Shown here in pieces: positions 44,099 through 52,916 of a stretch of 64,000 nucleotides of DNA. The position numbers and the translations under genes were made by a program. Within the stretch, counting starts at the first letter, position 1. The number at the start of each line of letters is the position of its first letter. This stretch comes from JANQKX01 sp039028695 (lineage in GTDB: Bacteria > Pseudomonadota > Alphaproteobacteria > Kiloniellales > Kiloniellaceae). The stretch spans positions 62,001 to 126,000 of the forward strand of contig JBCCHN010000001.1 of the NCBI GenBank assembly GCA_039028695.1. Reading direction: 5' to 3'. Under the pieces are notes generated by a model, which was given only the letters and a program-made list of their open reading frames with translations, was not told the origin of the DNA and did no database searches.

Positions 44099-44143
44099 AA
44101 AAAAGGACGGGTTGCGTCAAGCTGATGCGCCATCCGCAACCCG
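44099..44143 (-). terminator. hairpin with T-run between dctP and dctQ
   Basis: Perfect 9-bp arms CGGGTTGCG (44108-44116) and CGCAACCCG (44135-44143) with an 18-nt loop. On the minus strand the stem is followed by TCC and a run of six T (44099-44104). It begins about 15 bp beyond the dctP stop. Likely a partial terminator raising dctP relative to dctQM, parallel to the hairpin at 9548-9582. Confidence 0.78.
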
Positions 44144-44157
44144 ATGCTCAGAACCTC

Positions 44158-45387
44158 TTAACCCTTCCACCAACGCCGCGGTTCGACGTTCTCGGCTTTG
44201 GTGTCAGCGGGGATTTCCCGCGCAATGTCAGAGATGAACTGATAGGTGTCGAGTCCACCTGACCATTCGTCAAGTCTCTCACGCCAGCCGGCCCATGCGT
44301 CGGGATGAAATTCCGGCGAGCACATCTCCTCTGCTTCCTTACGCGCCTCGGGCGTCAGCATGGAAACCCGTGTGCCGTTTTCGACAAAGACTGTGCCCGG
44401 AATTTGAGGATCTGAGAACCCGACGGTCTTGACCAAAGCCGCTTCGTTGGCAGCTTGCACATGGACCTGAGTCAAGTAAGACGATTCCATGACCGCATCT
44501 TGAAGCTCACCCCCTAGCTCATCGAATACCTTGCCATTCATGGCCGTAGCCTCGGTACCGCAAAAGAACTCGAGATTGACACACTGCGAGACCACTGGCG
44601 ACATATTCGCATAGGCCACGGCCGAGGCCCAAGTCTCTGCACCATCAATCAAACCTTGTTTCAATCCGTCCAGAGTTTCCGACCATGCGATTGGCGTCGG
44701 ATTAAGCTTCATCAAGTCCATGGCAATACGCCCAAGCTGCGTGCCCGTGACTCGGTTTTTTGTTCCTGCCAGCTCGGTCACACTGTTGATAAGCGGTTTG
44801 CCTTTCCACTTATTACCAAGCTGAATTCCGCGAAGCTCGGCGTGGCTGAATAAAAACTCGAGGTTATGGCGTTTGCGCAAAGGATCGCGCAGCACTTTTT
44901 GGCTTCCTGGATGATATAGAAAATAATACTGGGACGCACGGCTTGGGAACATATAGGCATAATCGAGCACGTTGTAATACGGCGCGCCGCCGGCCGAGTT
45001 TTGCGTCGAAGCGGCATAAAGATCGACGATACCCTGCTGTGTTTTCTTGACGCAGTCTAATTGACCGCAAATTTGATTATTCCCGATGAACTCGATCCGA
45101 ATTTCGCCATCGGTACGCTCTTCCAAATCGTTGACGAATTGGAGGCAACCAGCTCGTTCAATCAGCAAATTGCGTTCATTAAAACCTGCGGCGCCGTACT
45201 TGAGCTGAAACTTCGGCTCTTTCTTGTAGCGCTTATCGTAGGTTGACTGCGCGGCCTCAACAAGACGCGGCAAGGTAATCGCGCCGGATAGAGCACCGGC
45301 TCCCAGCAGAGTGGATGATATGCCATACCGCCCGGCAACCCTGAATAGATCGCGTCGTGAGATATTTTTGAGCTTATCGCTGAGCAT
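44158..45387 (-). CDS. TRAP transporter substrate-binding protein DctP with Tat signal
   Basis: 409 residues. The leader carries a twin-arginine motif (SRRDLFRVAG) and a hydrophobic stretch with cleavage near LVEAAQ, so the protein is exported folded. The mature protein is a DctP-type binding protein: IRIEFIGNNQICGQLDCVKKTQ region, SRASQYYFLYHPGSQK, GLKQGLIDGAETWASAV and FCGTEATAMNGKVFDEL. Tat-exported DctP proteins often belong to the TAXI/alpha-keto-acid subgroups that bind as larger units; here length also exceeds the 330-residue norm. It faces the divergent GMC oxidoreductase gene across a 174-bp spacer. Confidence 0.9.
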   Translation of the reverse strand: MLSDKLKNISRRDLFRVAGRYGISSTLLGAGALSGAITLPRLVEAAQSTYDKRYKKEPKFQLKYGAAGFNERNLLIERAGCLQFVNDLEERTDGEIRIEFIGNNQICGQLDCVKKTQQGIVDLYAASTQNSAGGAPYYNVLDYAYMFPSRASQYYFLYHPGSQKVLRDPLRKRHNLEFLFSHAELRGIQLGNKWKGKPLINSVTELAGTKNRVTGTQLGRIAMDLMKLNPTPIAWSETLDGLKQGLIDGAETWASAVAYANMSPVVSQCVNLEFFCGTEATAMNGKVFDELGGELQDAVMESSYLTQVHVQAANEAALVKTVGFSDPQIPGTVFVENGTRVSMLTPEARKEAEEMCSPEFHPDAWAGWRERLDEWSGGLDTYQFISDIAREIPADTKAENVEPRRWWKG

Positions 45388-45561
45388 TGTGAGGCCTCCA
45401 TGTTGACATTTTTGGAATTATTTTTCTCAATATTGCACTTTTTGGTTCTTTGTGCAAGAGTCAATCCATTAACATCAGGCCGATAGAATTGATGCTTTAC
45501 AGGCTCGATATTTCATCAGAGCTGCCAACGAGAGACGAGCCACGATAAGGTTCCATCAAGC

Positions 45562-47208
45562 ATGACAAGGATCGATCAACAGAACGGCGAGCATACATAC
45601 GATTTCATTGTGGTTGGCGCTGGTTCTGCTGGCTGCGTGCTTGCCAATCGACTCTCAGCGGACAGAGCAAACAGAGTCTTGCTGCTAGAGGCCGGTGGCC
45701 GCGACTGGAACCCTTGGATTCATGTGCCGGTCGGATACTTCAAGACTTTGCACAATCCCAAAATTGATTGGTGTTACAAGACTGACCCTGATCCAGGCCT
45801 CAATGGGCGCAGTCTCGATTGGCCACGGGGCAAGACGTTGGGTGGGTCCAGTTCGATTAACGGATTATTATATATCCGAGGACAGCATGAAGATTACGAT
45901 CACTGGCGCCAGCTGGGCAATCGCGGCTGGTCGGCCGCCGATGTACTGCCTTACTTTAAGCGCGCTGAGGACCAAGAGCGCGGCGGCGACGAATTTCATG
46001 GCACTGGCGGTCCGCTTTCTGTTTCAAACATGCGTGTGCATCGCGAGGTTTGCAAAGCCTTCATAGATGGGGCCGGAGAAATTGGCATACCGCGCAATGA
46101 TGATTTCAACGGCGAGACCCAAGAAGGAGCCGGCTACTTTCAGCTGACTTCGCGCAAAGGCCGGCGCTGCTCCAGTGCCGTCGCCTATCTCAACCCGGTC
46201 CGATCACGACCGAATCTGGAGATCGTCACGCAAGCCCATACCGAGAGGTTGCTGTTTGATCAGGCTGACCCGGTAAAAGTCTGCGGCGTAGCCTATTCGG
46301 TCAACAAAACCCAGCGAATAGCCCACCTAAAGCCTGGCGGCGAGATCGTATTGTCTGCCGGCGCAATCGGATCACCACAAATCTTGCAAACATCCGGAAT
46401 TGGTCCCGGAGATCTATTGCAAAATCTGGGGATTACGATACGACGTGACCTTCCCGGGGTCGGTGAAAATTTGCAGGACCACCTGCAAATTCGCATGATC
46501 TATGAAGTAAATGTGCCAACTTTAAACGATGAGATTAACAACTATTTTCGACGGATCCTTATTGGCTTGCGCTACCTGTTGTCCCGTCGGGGCGCAATGG
46601 CGATGGGAGCCAGCCAAGTTTGTATCTTCGCCAAAACCCGGCCAGAGTTGGCGACGCCTGATATTCAATTTCACTTTCAGCCCCTTAGTGCTGACAAACC
46701 CGGGATCGAAATGCATCCCTACTCTGGAATCACAGCATCTGTTTGCCAACTAAGACCGGAAAGTCGCGGGACGATACGTATCAAATCGGCTGATGCCTAT
46801 CAGTATCCCTCCATTCAGCCCAATTACTTGTCGACCACCCTTGATGAAGAGACGGCCGTCGCAGGAATGCGAGTCGCAAGAGAAATTGCCCAAACACCAT
46901 CTTTCTCTCGCTTTGTCGTGGCAGAACGTGTGCCTGGCCCGGTTGCCGATACCGACGGCGACCTCTTGGAGGCAGCACGCAATATTTCGCAAACGATTTA
47001 TCACCCGACGAGCACTTGCAAGATGGGTCATGATAAGATGGCAGTTGTAGACGAACGACTCCAAGTCCAAGGGGTGACGGGCCTTCGCGTGGCCGATGCC
47101 TCGATCATGCCGACGATCGTGTCCGGCAACACCAACGCACCCACCATCATGATTGGCGAAAAGGCTGCGGATATGATTATTGAGGATCGTTTATCGTCGA
47201 GAGTCTGA
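45562..47208 (+). CDS. GMC-family FAD-dependent oxidoreductase (choline/alcohol dehydrogenase-like)
   Basis: 548 residues. N-terminal FAD Rossmann motif DFIVVGAGSAGCVLANRL, the GMC signature 1 GKTLGGSSSINGLLYIRG, signature 2 GAIGSPQILQTSGIGPG, and the C-terminal catalytic His481 in YHPTSTCKMG with GNTNAPTIMIGEKAADMI. Resembles BetA and aliphatic alcohol dehydrogenases; DddA, which oxidises 3-hydroxypropionate, is in the same family. No leader, so cytoplasmic. It is divergent from the IclR-associated TRAP operon and likely oxidises an alcohol imported by it; substrate is inferred only. Confidence 0.92.
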   Translation: MTRIDQQNGEHTYDFIVVGAGSAGCVLANRLSADRANRVLLLEAGGRDWNPWIHVPVGYFKTLHNPKIDWCYKTDPDPGLNGRSLDWPRGKTLGGSSSINGLLYIRGQHEDYDHWRQLGNRGWSAADVLPYFKRAEDQERGGDEFHGTGGPLSVSNMRVHREVCKAFIDGAGEIGIPRNDDFNGETQEGAGYFQLTSRKGRRCSSAVAYLNPVRSRPNLEIVTQAHTERLLFDQADPVKVCGVAYSVNKTQRIAHLKPGGEIVLSAGAIGSPQILQTSGIGPGDLLQNLGITIRRDLPGVGENLQDHLQIRMIYEVNVPTLNDEINNYFRRILIGLRYLLSRRGAMAMGASQVCIFAKTRPELATPDIQFHFQPLSADKPGIEMHPYSGITASVCQLRPESRGTIRIKSADAYQYPSIQPNYLSTTLDEETAVAGMRVAREIAQTPSFSRFVVAERVPGPVADTDGDLLEAARNISQTIYHPTSTCKMGHDKMAVVDERLQVQGVTGLRVADASIMPTIVSGNTNAPTIMIGEKAADMIIEDRLSSRV

Positions 47209-47897
47209 GTGGGTCTAAATTAACCGGCTCGGAAACACATCCACTCACATGGCTCGATGATCGCTTAGGGTCTTGGATATTTGGAAACTGTCGAGGTCCG
47301 CGGGGACATTGGTGGCGCTGACGGGATGGCGATATGCGGCGTCGAAAACGTGTCAATCATTCACAGATGTCATCCCTTATTCCACCAACGTGATTATCGA
47401 AGATTCGTCCCGCTTTGCTTTGGCGCGTGCATCTTTCCCGATGGGCGGAAAACTTAGCGGGCGCACTGCCGCAGTGGCGGACGCACTCGCCGGAGGAGCA
47501 TTGGCCGCCATCGCACCGGAACGGTCGGGCTTGGAAGATTCAGATAGAGCGCTCTCAACCCTTCCAGCCTGCATGGGTTCCTCGGCATCAAGGACCTGGG
47601 AGCCGGCGCAGCTCGCTTCGCTCTAGATCACAGCTAAGGAAATAGCGGAAGTCAGCAAAGGGGGGCTGAACAATGTATTTCCTAATTGTTCCCTATGAGG
47701 CTGCGTTACGAGCTTTGGGTTAAAGTCGTGATTTTAGGGCGCTCCCCCAGAACATCGAAAGACCGCTATTGGCAACCAACAGGCCTTGAGCCTGCGGCAC
47801 TGGCGATGTCAGCCATTCTCCCAATAACCGACGTATATAACTGTCCTTTTAATTCCGCGGCTGATCACCCCTAGCGGAGGGGTTCGAGTACAAAGTT
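47209..47897. other. 689-bp intergenic region with unrecognised open frame
   Basis: A plus-strand frame at 47273-47626 (117 codons) has a protein-like stretch around ARASFPMGGKLSGRTAAVADALAGG but I recognise no family and see no ribosome-binding site; it may be decayed coding sequence. The stretch GGGGTTCGAGT near 47878 resembles a tRNA T-arm but no cloverleaf can be built. No clear terminator. Confidence 0.4.
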
Positions 47898-48824
47898 TCA
47901 ACCGTTGCCGTTCTGGCACAGCTCGTATGCTAATTTAGCGGCAGCGGTGTCCATGATGGCGATCCCGACCGAGTCGTAGACCACCGTCTCTCCCTTAGGT
48001 ACGATCTTGGATCCGGCGTAGACTTCGCCGATTTCGCCGAAGATAGAACACCCTGACCCCCGGATGTCACCTGCCTGGTTAAGCGCAGCCTCGCGTGATT
48101 CGACGAGTACCGTATTGGACATCGCGGCATCATCAAGTTCTCGACCATCCAATGTGTTCCAACCAACAGAAGTCACGAAAGCACCTGGCTTCAGCCAAGC
48201 ACCTTCAAGGATAGGCTCTTTGGCAGAAGTCGTGCAGGCGACGATGTCTGCATCGCGCACAGCCTGTTCCGCGTTGGGGCAGAAAACCGCCCCGATCTCA
48301 GCCGCAAGAGATCTACCGTGTTGTTCGTTCCGCGCCCAAAGTCGCAATTCTTGCCAATGCCGAACTTCGGCTAGCGCAAGGGCATGGGCGCGAGCCTGAA
48401 CGCCATTTCCCATAATTGTCACCACACTAGGATCGTCAACCGCGAGCTTTCGCGCGGCAGCAGCCGAACCGGCGGCCGTGCGCATCTCGGTGATCAAGCG
48501 ACCATCCAGAACCGCTATCGGCGAACCGTTGGACTTGTCGAACAGCAGGATGACCGCCTGGTGGGTCGGTATGTCCGTACCGGCATTCGAGTGATAGAGG
48601 GTGACCACCTTTACTGCCATGGCCTCTCCGACGGCCGGCATAGCGGCGATAATGCCATCTTCTCCTGGCACCGAGACCATCTGTCGAACTGGCTGGGCTA
48701 CCTTTCCTGTCGAGAAGGCAATCATGGCATCTTCGAGCGTGTCGATGAGAGGTCGCCAAGCCAGCACCGCCTCGATTTTCTTTTCACCAATGAATGGCAA
48801 TTGCTCAAGACCTTGAAAAACCAT
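47898..48824 (-). CDS. ornithine cyclodeaminase / mu-crystallin family protein
   Basis: 308 residues from ATG 48824, chosen over 48854 because GGAGG lies 5 bases upstream. NAD(P)-binding Rossmann motif TIMGNGVQARAHALAL, the substrate-side DGRLITEMRTAAGSAAAA, and IFGEIGEVYAG near the C terminus identify the family, which includes ornithine cyclodeaminase, alanine dehydrogenase and ketimine reductases. Which activity applies is not evident. It lies on the minus strand beside an RpiR regulator and opposite a D-Ala-D-Ala/D-amino-acid cluster, so an alanine dehydrogenase or ketimine reductase role is plausible. Confidence 0.88.
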   Translation of the reverse strand: MVFQGLEQLPFIGEKKIEAVLAWRPLIDTLEDAMIAFSTGKVAQPVRQMVSVPGEDGIIAAMPAVGEAMAVKVVTLYHSNAGTDIPTHQAVILLFDKSNGSPIAVLDGRLITEMRTAAGSAAAARKLAVDDPSVVTIMGNGVQARAHALALAEVRHWQELRLWARNEQHGRSLAAEIGAVFCPNAEQAVRDADIVACTTSAKEPILEGAWLKPGAFVTSVGWNTLDGRELDDAAMSNTVLVESREAALNQAGDIRGSGCSIFGEIGEVYAGSKIVPKGETVVYDSVGIAIMDTAAAKLAYELCQNGNG

Positions 48825-49016
48825 ATCGCCTCCGATTGATCGATGTATTTCCAATGGATTTAGGGCCGGTAAACCGCGACACGGTAATCCATTACGTATG
48901 ATATAGATGATTTCAGGACTTTGCCATTTTTGCCCGTCAAATGCTTCGATCAGGCATGGCAGCTTTAGGTGTAAGCCGGACGAGAATGACAGGAAATCGT
49001 ATCTAACTTTGGAGCG

Positions 49017-49877
49017 CTAATCCAAGAATAACCCAAAGTGATCCTGTGCTTCAGAGAGCTTTTTGACACGTTGTTTAGCGCGTTTACCGAGTTTGCCGCT
49101 GACATCTTGTAGCAGCACGTTCAATCCCGTCGAGATACCTTGTGGCATGGCCAGGAAAAACTGAGTCTCTGCCGGATAGCGAAGCACATAAGGAGTTATC
49201 CCGTTGGCCCAGTCGCAGAATTCATCGGCAAAAATAATGACATCCATGCCACGCTCGCGGGCAAGCTTTGCGAGAATTGGCCCTTGCGCTCCATACCGGA
49301 ACACATCCATCATGATCAGGGTCACCTTTTCACCCGAAGCGGGCAATAACCCCGCATAGACCCCGTCAATACCGTCCACAAGATGAACGCGATCCCGCAA
49401 ATAGGACAGGCGGCGGCTAAAGCCGTCGGCCAGGTAGTACATGGTCTGAAACCCGGTTACGTGCACGGCATCAGACAGAGCCACATGCGCGACGACTTTG
49501 GGCCAAAGTTCACTGTCGCGGAGCGAGAAGGCCGCGTCGATCGATGCATGACTCAATTCAAGGGCCAATTGAGAATCTTGGGATTGCGGTCTTGAAAAGC
49601 TCGTCTCAAATCGTTGGTCAACCCGATAACTGTCTGGCCCATATGTATTCTGAATTTTCTTGCTGCGGGCATCTGCTGAATCACTGAATCCAAGCTTGCG
49701 GTAAAACCGTGTGAGTGTCATCGGGCTGATGCCGAGCTTACGTGCTATCTCGGAATTGGTTTCGATCAAGATTGCTTCTGGGCGAGCCAAAAAATAGGCT
49801 GATATACGTTTCTCTTTTTGTGTGAGACGATCTTCTCCCCGTGCAATCGCTTCTGCAAAAAGATCAGTTTCCTGCAC
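49017..49877 (-). CDS. MurR/RpiR-family transcriptional regulator
   Basis: 286 residues: N-terminal RpiR HTH (RLTQKEKRISAYFLA, EIARKLGISPMTLTRFYRKLGFS) and a C-terminal SIS-like domain (VHVTGFQTMYYLADGFSRRL, LIMMDVFRYGAQGPILAKLARE). The SIS domain normally binds sugar phosphates; in other members it binds amino-acid-derived effectors. It is divergent from the third TRAP operon across 268 bp and very likely controls it. MurR in E. coli regulates cell-wall sugar recycling, a suggestive parallel with the D-Ala-D-Ala genes it faces. Confidence 0.9.
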   Translation of the reverse strand: MQETDLFAEAIARGEDRLTQKEKRISAYFLARPEAILIETNSEIARKLGISPMTLTRFYRKLGFSDSADARSKKIQNTYGPDSYRVDQRFETSFSRPQSQDSQLALELSHASIDAAFSLRDSELWPKVVAHVALSDAVHVTGFQTMYYLADGFSRRLSYLRDRVHLVDGIDGVYAGLLPASGEKVTLIMMDVFRYGAQGPILAKLARERGMDVIIFADEFCDWANGITPYVLRYPAETQFFLAMPQGISTGLNVLLQDVSGKLGKRAKQRVKKLSEAQDHFGLFLD

Positions 49878-50145
49878 CGGATTCTCCGCTTTTCTATGTC
49901 ACCGAACGTGTTTTTGCCGCGCTTGCGATACTGTATCACCCAAAAGGCAAAAGAGCACAATAAGTTACACTCATAACATATTTTTAAAAAAGTTCTATTG
50001 CTAACATTTAAAATTCCTTCTATTCTGATGATGGACTGTGGCTATTCGCATTCTCAACAGCCTCTTGCCATTCCAGGAATACCCAATCGGCTAGGTTGCG
50101 CGAAAGGCACACTGCCATAATGAAAGCAACAGGAAGGAAAATGTC
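49878..50145. promoter_or_regulatory. divergent promoter region, rpiR-like gene / TRAP operon
   Basis: 268-bp AT-rich spacer that should hold both promoters and the RpiR-type operator. Two copies of TTCTATT occur at 49993 and 50018 region and could be half-sites, but I cannot define the operator by eye. AGGAAGG before the GTG at 50146 is the ribosome-binding site of dctP. Confidence 0.45.
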
Positions 50146-51159
50146 GTGAAACTAGGAATTCTAGCTGCCGGAGCAGTCCTGCTTGCGAGCACTGCCTTTT
50201 CAGCACACGCAGACGCAATAAAACTAGGCTATAATGGCGCGCCGGACGCGAAAAAGAATGCTGTCCACTACTTTGCCGAAAACCTAAAAGAGATTGTCGA
50301 AGAAAAATCCGACATCGAAATTGAGCTATTCCCGAACTCCCAGCTTGGTAGCGAGCAGGAGCGTATGGAGAACACCCTGGCAACGCCTTCGCTGAACGTC
50401 GCCAGCTTTGCAGGACTTTCGCCGGTCGTGCCGGAAAGCTTTGTCTCCAACACACCTTTCATGTTCAGCGGTCCAGAAGAAGCCCGCACTTTCTTTGACG
50501 AGGGCGAATACTGGAAAATGGTGGAACAAGCATTCAGCGACCGCACTGGTGGGTCCGAAATCCTGGCGGTTGTAGAAGAAGGCGGATTTCTTGCCTTTAC
50601 CAGCACGAATAAGCCGATCCATTCGCCCGCAGATTTCGCAGGCATGAAGTTCCGTGCGATGGACCCATCGCAAGTCGCACTTTATGAGGCCATGGGCGCA
50701 TCCGGAACACCTGTTCCGTGGACCGAGGTCTATGCCGCGTTGCAAACCGGCGTTGTTGAAGGCCAGATGAACCCACCGCTCTACATCATTCTGGGATCGC
50801 TCAACGAAGTGCAGAATTACATGACACGCGCAAACGTTCAGTATTCCATGCAGTTTCTTGTCGGCAACGGCGCTTGGCTTGACTCTCTCTCGGATGAAGA
50901 CCGGAAGGTTTTAGAAGAGGCGATTGTCGAAGCGAACGCTAGGACACGCGACAATGTTCAGGCCAATGTCGAAAGCCGGGTCGAGTGGCTGAAGGAAAAT
51001 GGAATGGAGGTTATTGACCCGACAACCGAGCAACTGGCTGAGTTTCAGAAGATCGGTCAGCCAAGCTTTATTGAATGGCTGCGAAATCAGGATATCGATC
51101 AGACGTTTATCGAAGCGGCCTTCAAGGACTTGGGAAAACCTGAGCTGCTGCAACAATGA
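50146..51159 (+). CDS. TRAP transporter substrate-binding protein DctP
   Basis: 337 residues from GTG 50146, behind AGGAAGG. Signal peptide KLGILAAGAVLLAS, cleavage after AHA, mature DAIKLGYNGAP. DctP landmarks: HYFAENLKEIVEEKS, IELFPNSQLGSEQERMENT, SPADFAGMKFRAMDPS with the conserved Arg, PVPWTEVYAALQTGVVEGQMNP split over the hinge. It overlaps dctQ by 4 bp. The same operon continues into a D-Ala-D-Ala dipeptidase and D-amino-acid dehydrogenase, so its ligand may be a D-alanyl dipeptide or related acid; this is inference. Confidence 0.92.
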   Translation: MKLGILAAGAVLLASTAFSAHADAIKLGYNGAPDAKKNAVHYFAENLKEIVEEKSDIEIELFPNSQLGSEQERMENTLATPSLNVASFAGLSPVVPESFVSNTPFMFSGPEEARTFFDEGEYWKMVEQAFSDRTGGSEILAVVEEGGFLAFTSTNKPIHSPADFAGMKFRAMDPSQVALYEAMGASGTPVPWTEVYAALQTGVVEGQMNPPLYIILGSLNEVQNYMTRANVQYSMQFLVGNGAWLDSLSDEDRKVLEEAIVEANARTRDNVQANVESRVEWLKENGMEVIDPTTEQLAEFQKIGQPSFIEWLRNQDIDQTFIEAAFKDLGKPELLQQ

Positions 51160-51641
51160 TCCGCACGGTGCAAACCTGGTTGGCACGCCTTACATTAGGC
51201 GTGTCAGCTATCCTGATTGCTTGGGTAACTCTATTCATCCTATACGGTGTGGGCTCGCGCTACTTTCTGGGTTCGTCTCCGATCTGGTTTGATGAACTGG
51301 CACGCTATGTGATCATCGGTGCCGCAATGATTGGTGTCGGGGCCGTTTGGGTGGACGGCGGGCATATGCGGGTTTCGGTTTTGGAAAACCGCGTGCCGGA
51401 TGCCATCCGCAAGACCGTTGTCCTATATCAATGGCTACTGACTTTGACGCTTGCGGGGGGAATGACCTGGTTCTCCTACAAATATGTTGGCCAAGTGGGT
51501 TTCTTTAAAACGCCTGGTTTACAAGTATCCCGATCCGTTCCCGTTACCCTAATGCCGATCGGATTCGGCCTGCTTTTTGTACTGGCTTTGTTGAACGGTC
51601 CAAAAGCTCTGAAACAACCGAAAATAGAGGTTGATCCATGA
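51156..51641 (+). CDS. TRAP transporter small permease DctQ
   Basis: 161 residues with four membrane helices (TLGVSAILIAWVTLFILYG, ELARYVIIGAAMIGVGAVW, YQWLLTLTLAGGMTWFSY, SVPVTLMPIGFGLLFVLAL) and the WVDGGHMRVSVLENR loop typical of DctQ. Coupled by ATGA overlaps on both sides (dctP and dctM). Confidence 0.92.
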   Translation: MIRTVQTWLARLTLGVSAILIAWVTLFILYGVGSRYFLGSSPIWFDELARYVIIGAAMIGVGAVWVDGGHMRVSVLENRVPDAIRKTVVLYQWLLTLTLAGGMTWFSYKYVGQVGFFKTPGLQVSRSVPVTLMPIGFGLLFVLALLNGPKALKQPKIEVDP

Positions 51642-52915
51642 TCGCAACAATGCTTGGGGTAATGCTGATCCATGTTCTATTGGGTGTCCCCCTCTTCCTG
51701 AGCCTGATGGTAACAGCCGTTGTGGGCTTTTCCTTTGTTGGTTTCGATCAGATGGCGCGGATCATGCCGCAACAGGCGTTCGGCGGTATCGATGTCTTCT
51801 CTCTCATGGCGATTCCACTGTTCATTCTGGCGGGCAACCTCATGAACAACGGACAAATGACGCCAAGGCTGCTGCAATTTGCCGATCGCCTGGTAGGTCA
51901 CCTGCGAGGCGGCCTAGGACATGTGAACGTTACGGCCAGTGTGTTTTTTGCCGGCGTCAACGGGTCTGCGGTCGCTGATACCTCAGCGCTAGGTACCCTG
52001 CTTATTCCCGGCATGCGCAAGGCAGGGTTTCCCGGCACCTATGCCGCTGGGTTGACCGCCGCAAGCTCGCTGATCGGCCCGATCGTGCCCCCGTCCATTT
52101 TCATGATCCTATACGCCAGCATCACCGGTACTTCCGTTGGCAGTCTGTTCCTGGGAGGCATCCTCCCCGGGATTGCCCTTGGTGCAGCCTTCATGGGTAT
52201 GAATGTACTCTATGCACGTCTCTACAAGGTGGAGAAAAACCAACGCCGTGCCAAGCTCAGAGAAATCGCTTGCGCAGCCTACGTTGCTCTGCCTGCATTG
52301 ATTGCGCCTGTAATTATTGTTGCCGGAATTGTTCTTGGCATTGTAACCCCAACAGAATCCGGCGCTCTTACTGTGGCGTACGTGCTGATTTGGGGATTGT
52401 GGAGCAAGAACCTGAGCGTTCGGGATGCCTGGGTATCCCTTCGAGAAACGGCGGTTCTGACTTCGGCGGTATTCGTCATCATCGCAATTTCGTCCATCGT
52501 GTCCTGGCAGCTGGCCTACGCCGATGCTCCCGCGGCATTTGTGGGCCTGCTTCAGCCATTTGCAGAAAGCCCGGTACTAACCCTAATCGCCATCTCCTGC
52601 GTCACCTTCATTACGGGGATGTTTATGGAAGAAGTTTCGGCGTTGTTTTTGCTGACGCCGATTATTCTGCCTGTTGCACAGATTGCAGGCGTCGATCCAG
52701 TGCATTTAGGAATCGTTATGACGCTCAATATCACGATCGCGTTAATCACGCCTCCAATGGGTGCTTGCGTATTTGTGGCCGCCGCCGTCGGCAAAGTCGA
52801 TATCGCACGCCTCTTTGTTGCGATTTGGCCCTTTATTGCCGTCGCTTTAACTGTGCTGCTGATAATAATCATGGTACCGGGACTGACCACTTGGTTGCCG
52901 TCCAGGCTGATGTAA
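51638..52915 (+). CDS. TRAP transporter large permease DctM
   Basis: 425 residues, the usual DctM length. Motifs: FSLMAIPLFILAGNLMNNGQ, VFFAGVNGSAVADTSALGTLL, SLIGPIVPPSIFMILYAS, VTPTESGALTVAYV and LITPPMGACVFVAAAVG. It ends one base before the start of the dipeptidase gene, so the transporter and enzyme are translationally linked. Confidence 0.94.
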   Translation: MIATMLGVMLIHVLLGVPLFLSLMVTAVVGFSFVGFDQMARIMPQQAFGGIDVFSLMAIPLFILAGNLMNNGQMTPRLLQFADRLVGHLRGGLGHVNVTASVFFAGVNGSAVADTSALGTLLIPGMRKAGFPGTYAAGLTAASSLIGPIVPPSIFMILYASITGTSVGSLFLGGILPGIALGAAFMGMNVLYARLYKVEKNQRRAKLREIACAAYVALPALIAPVIIVAGIVLGIVTPTESGALTVAYVLIWGLWSKNLSVRDAWVSLRETAVLTSAVFVIIAISSIVSWQLAYADAPAAFVGLLQPFAESPVLTLIAISCVTFITGMFMEEVSALFLLTPIILPVAQIAGVDPVHLGIVMTLNITIALITPPMGACVFVAAAVGKVDIARLFVAIWPFIAVALTVLLIIIMVPGLTTWLPSRLM

Positions 52916-52916
52916 C

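Noticed and set aside
47273..47626. 117-codon plus-strand open frame with protein-like composition
   Set aside because: No recognised family, no ribosome-binding site; kept only as a note in the intergenic entry.
47870..47890. T-arm-like GGGGTTCGAGT suggesting a tRNA
   Set aside because: No matching acceptor, D-arm or anticodon stem can be built around it.
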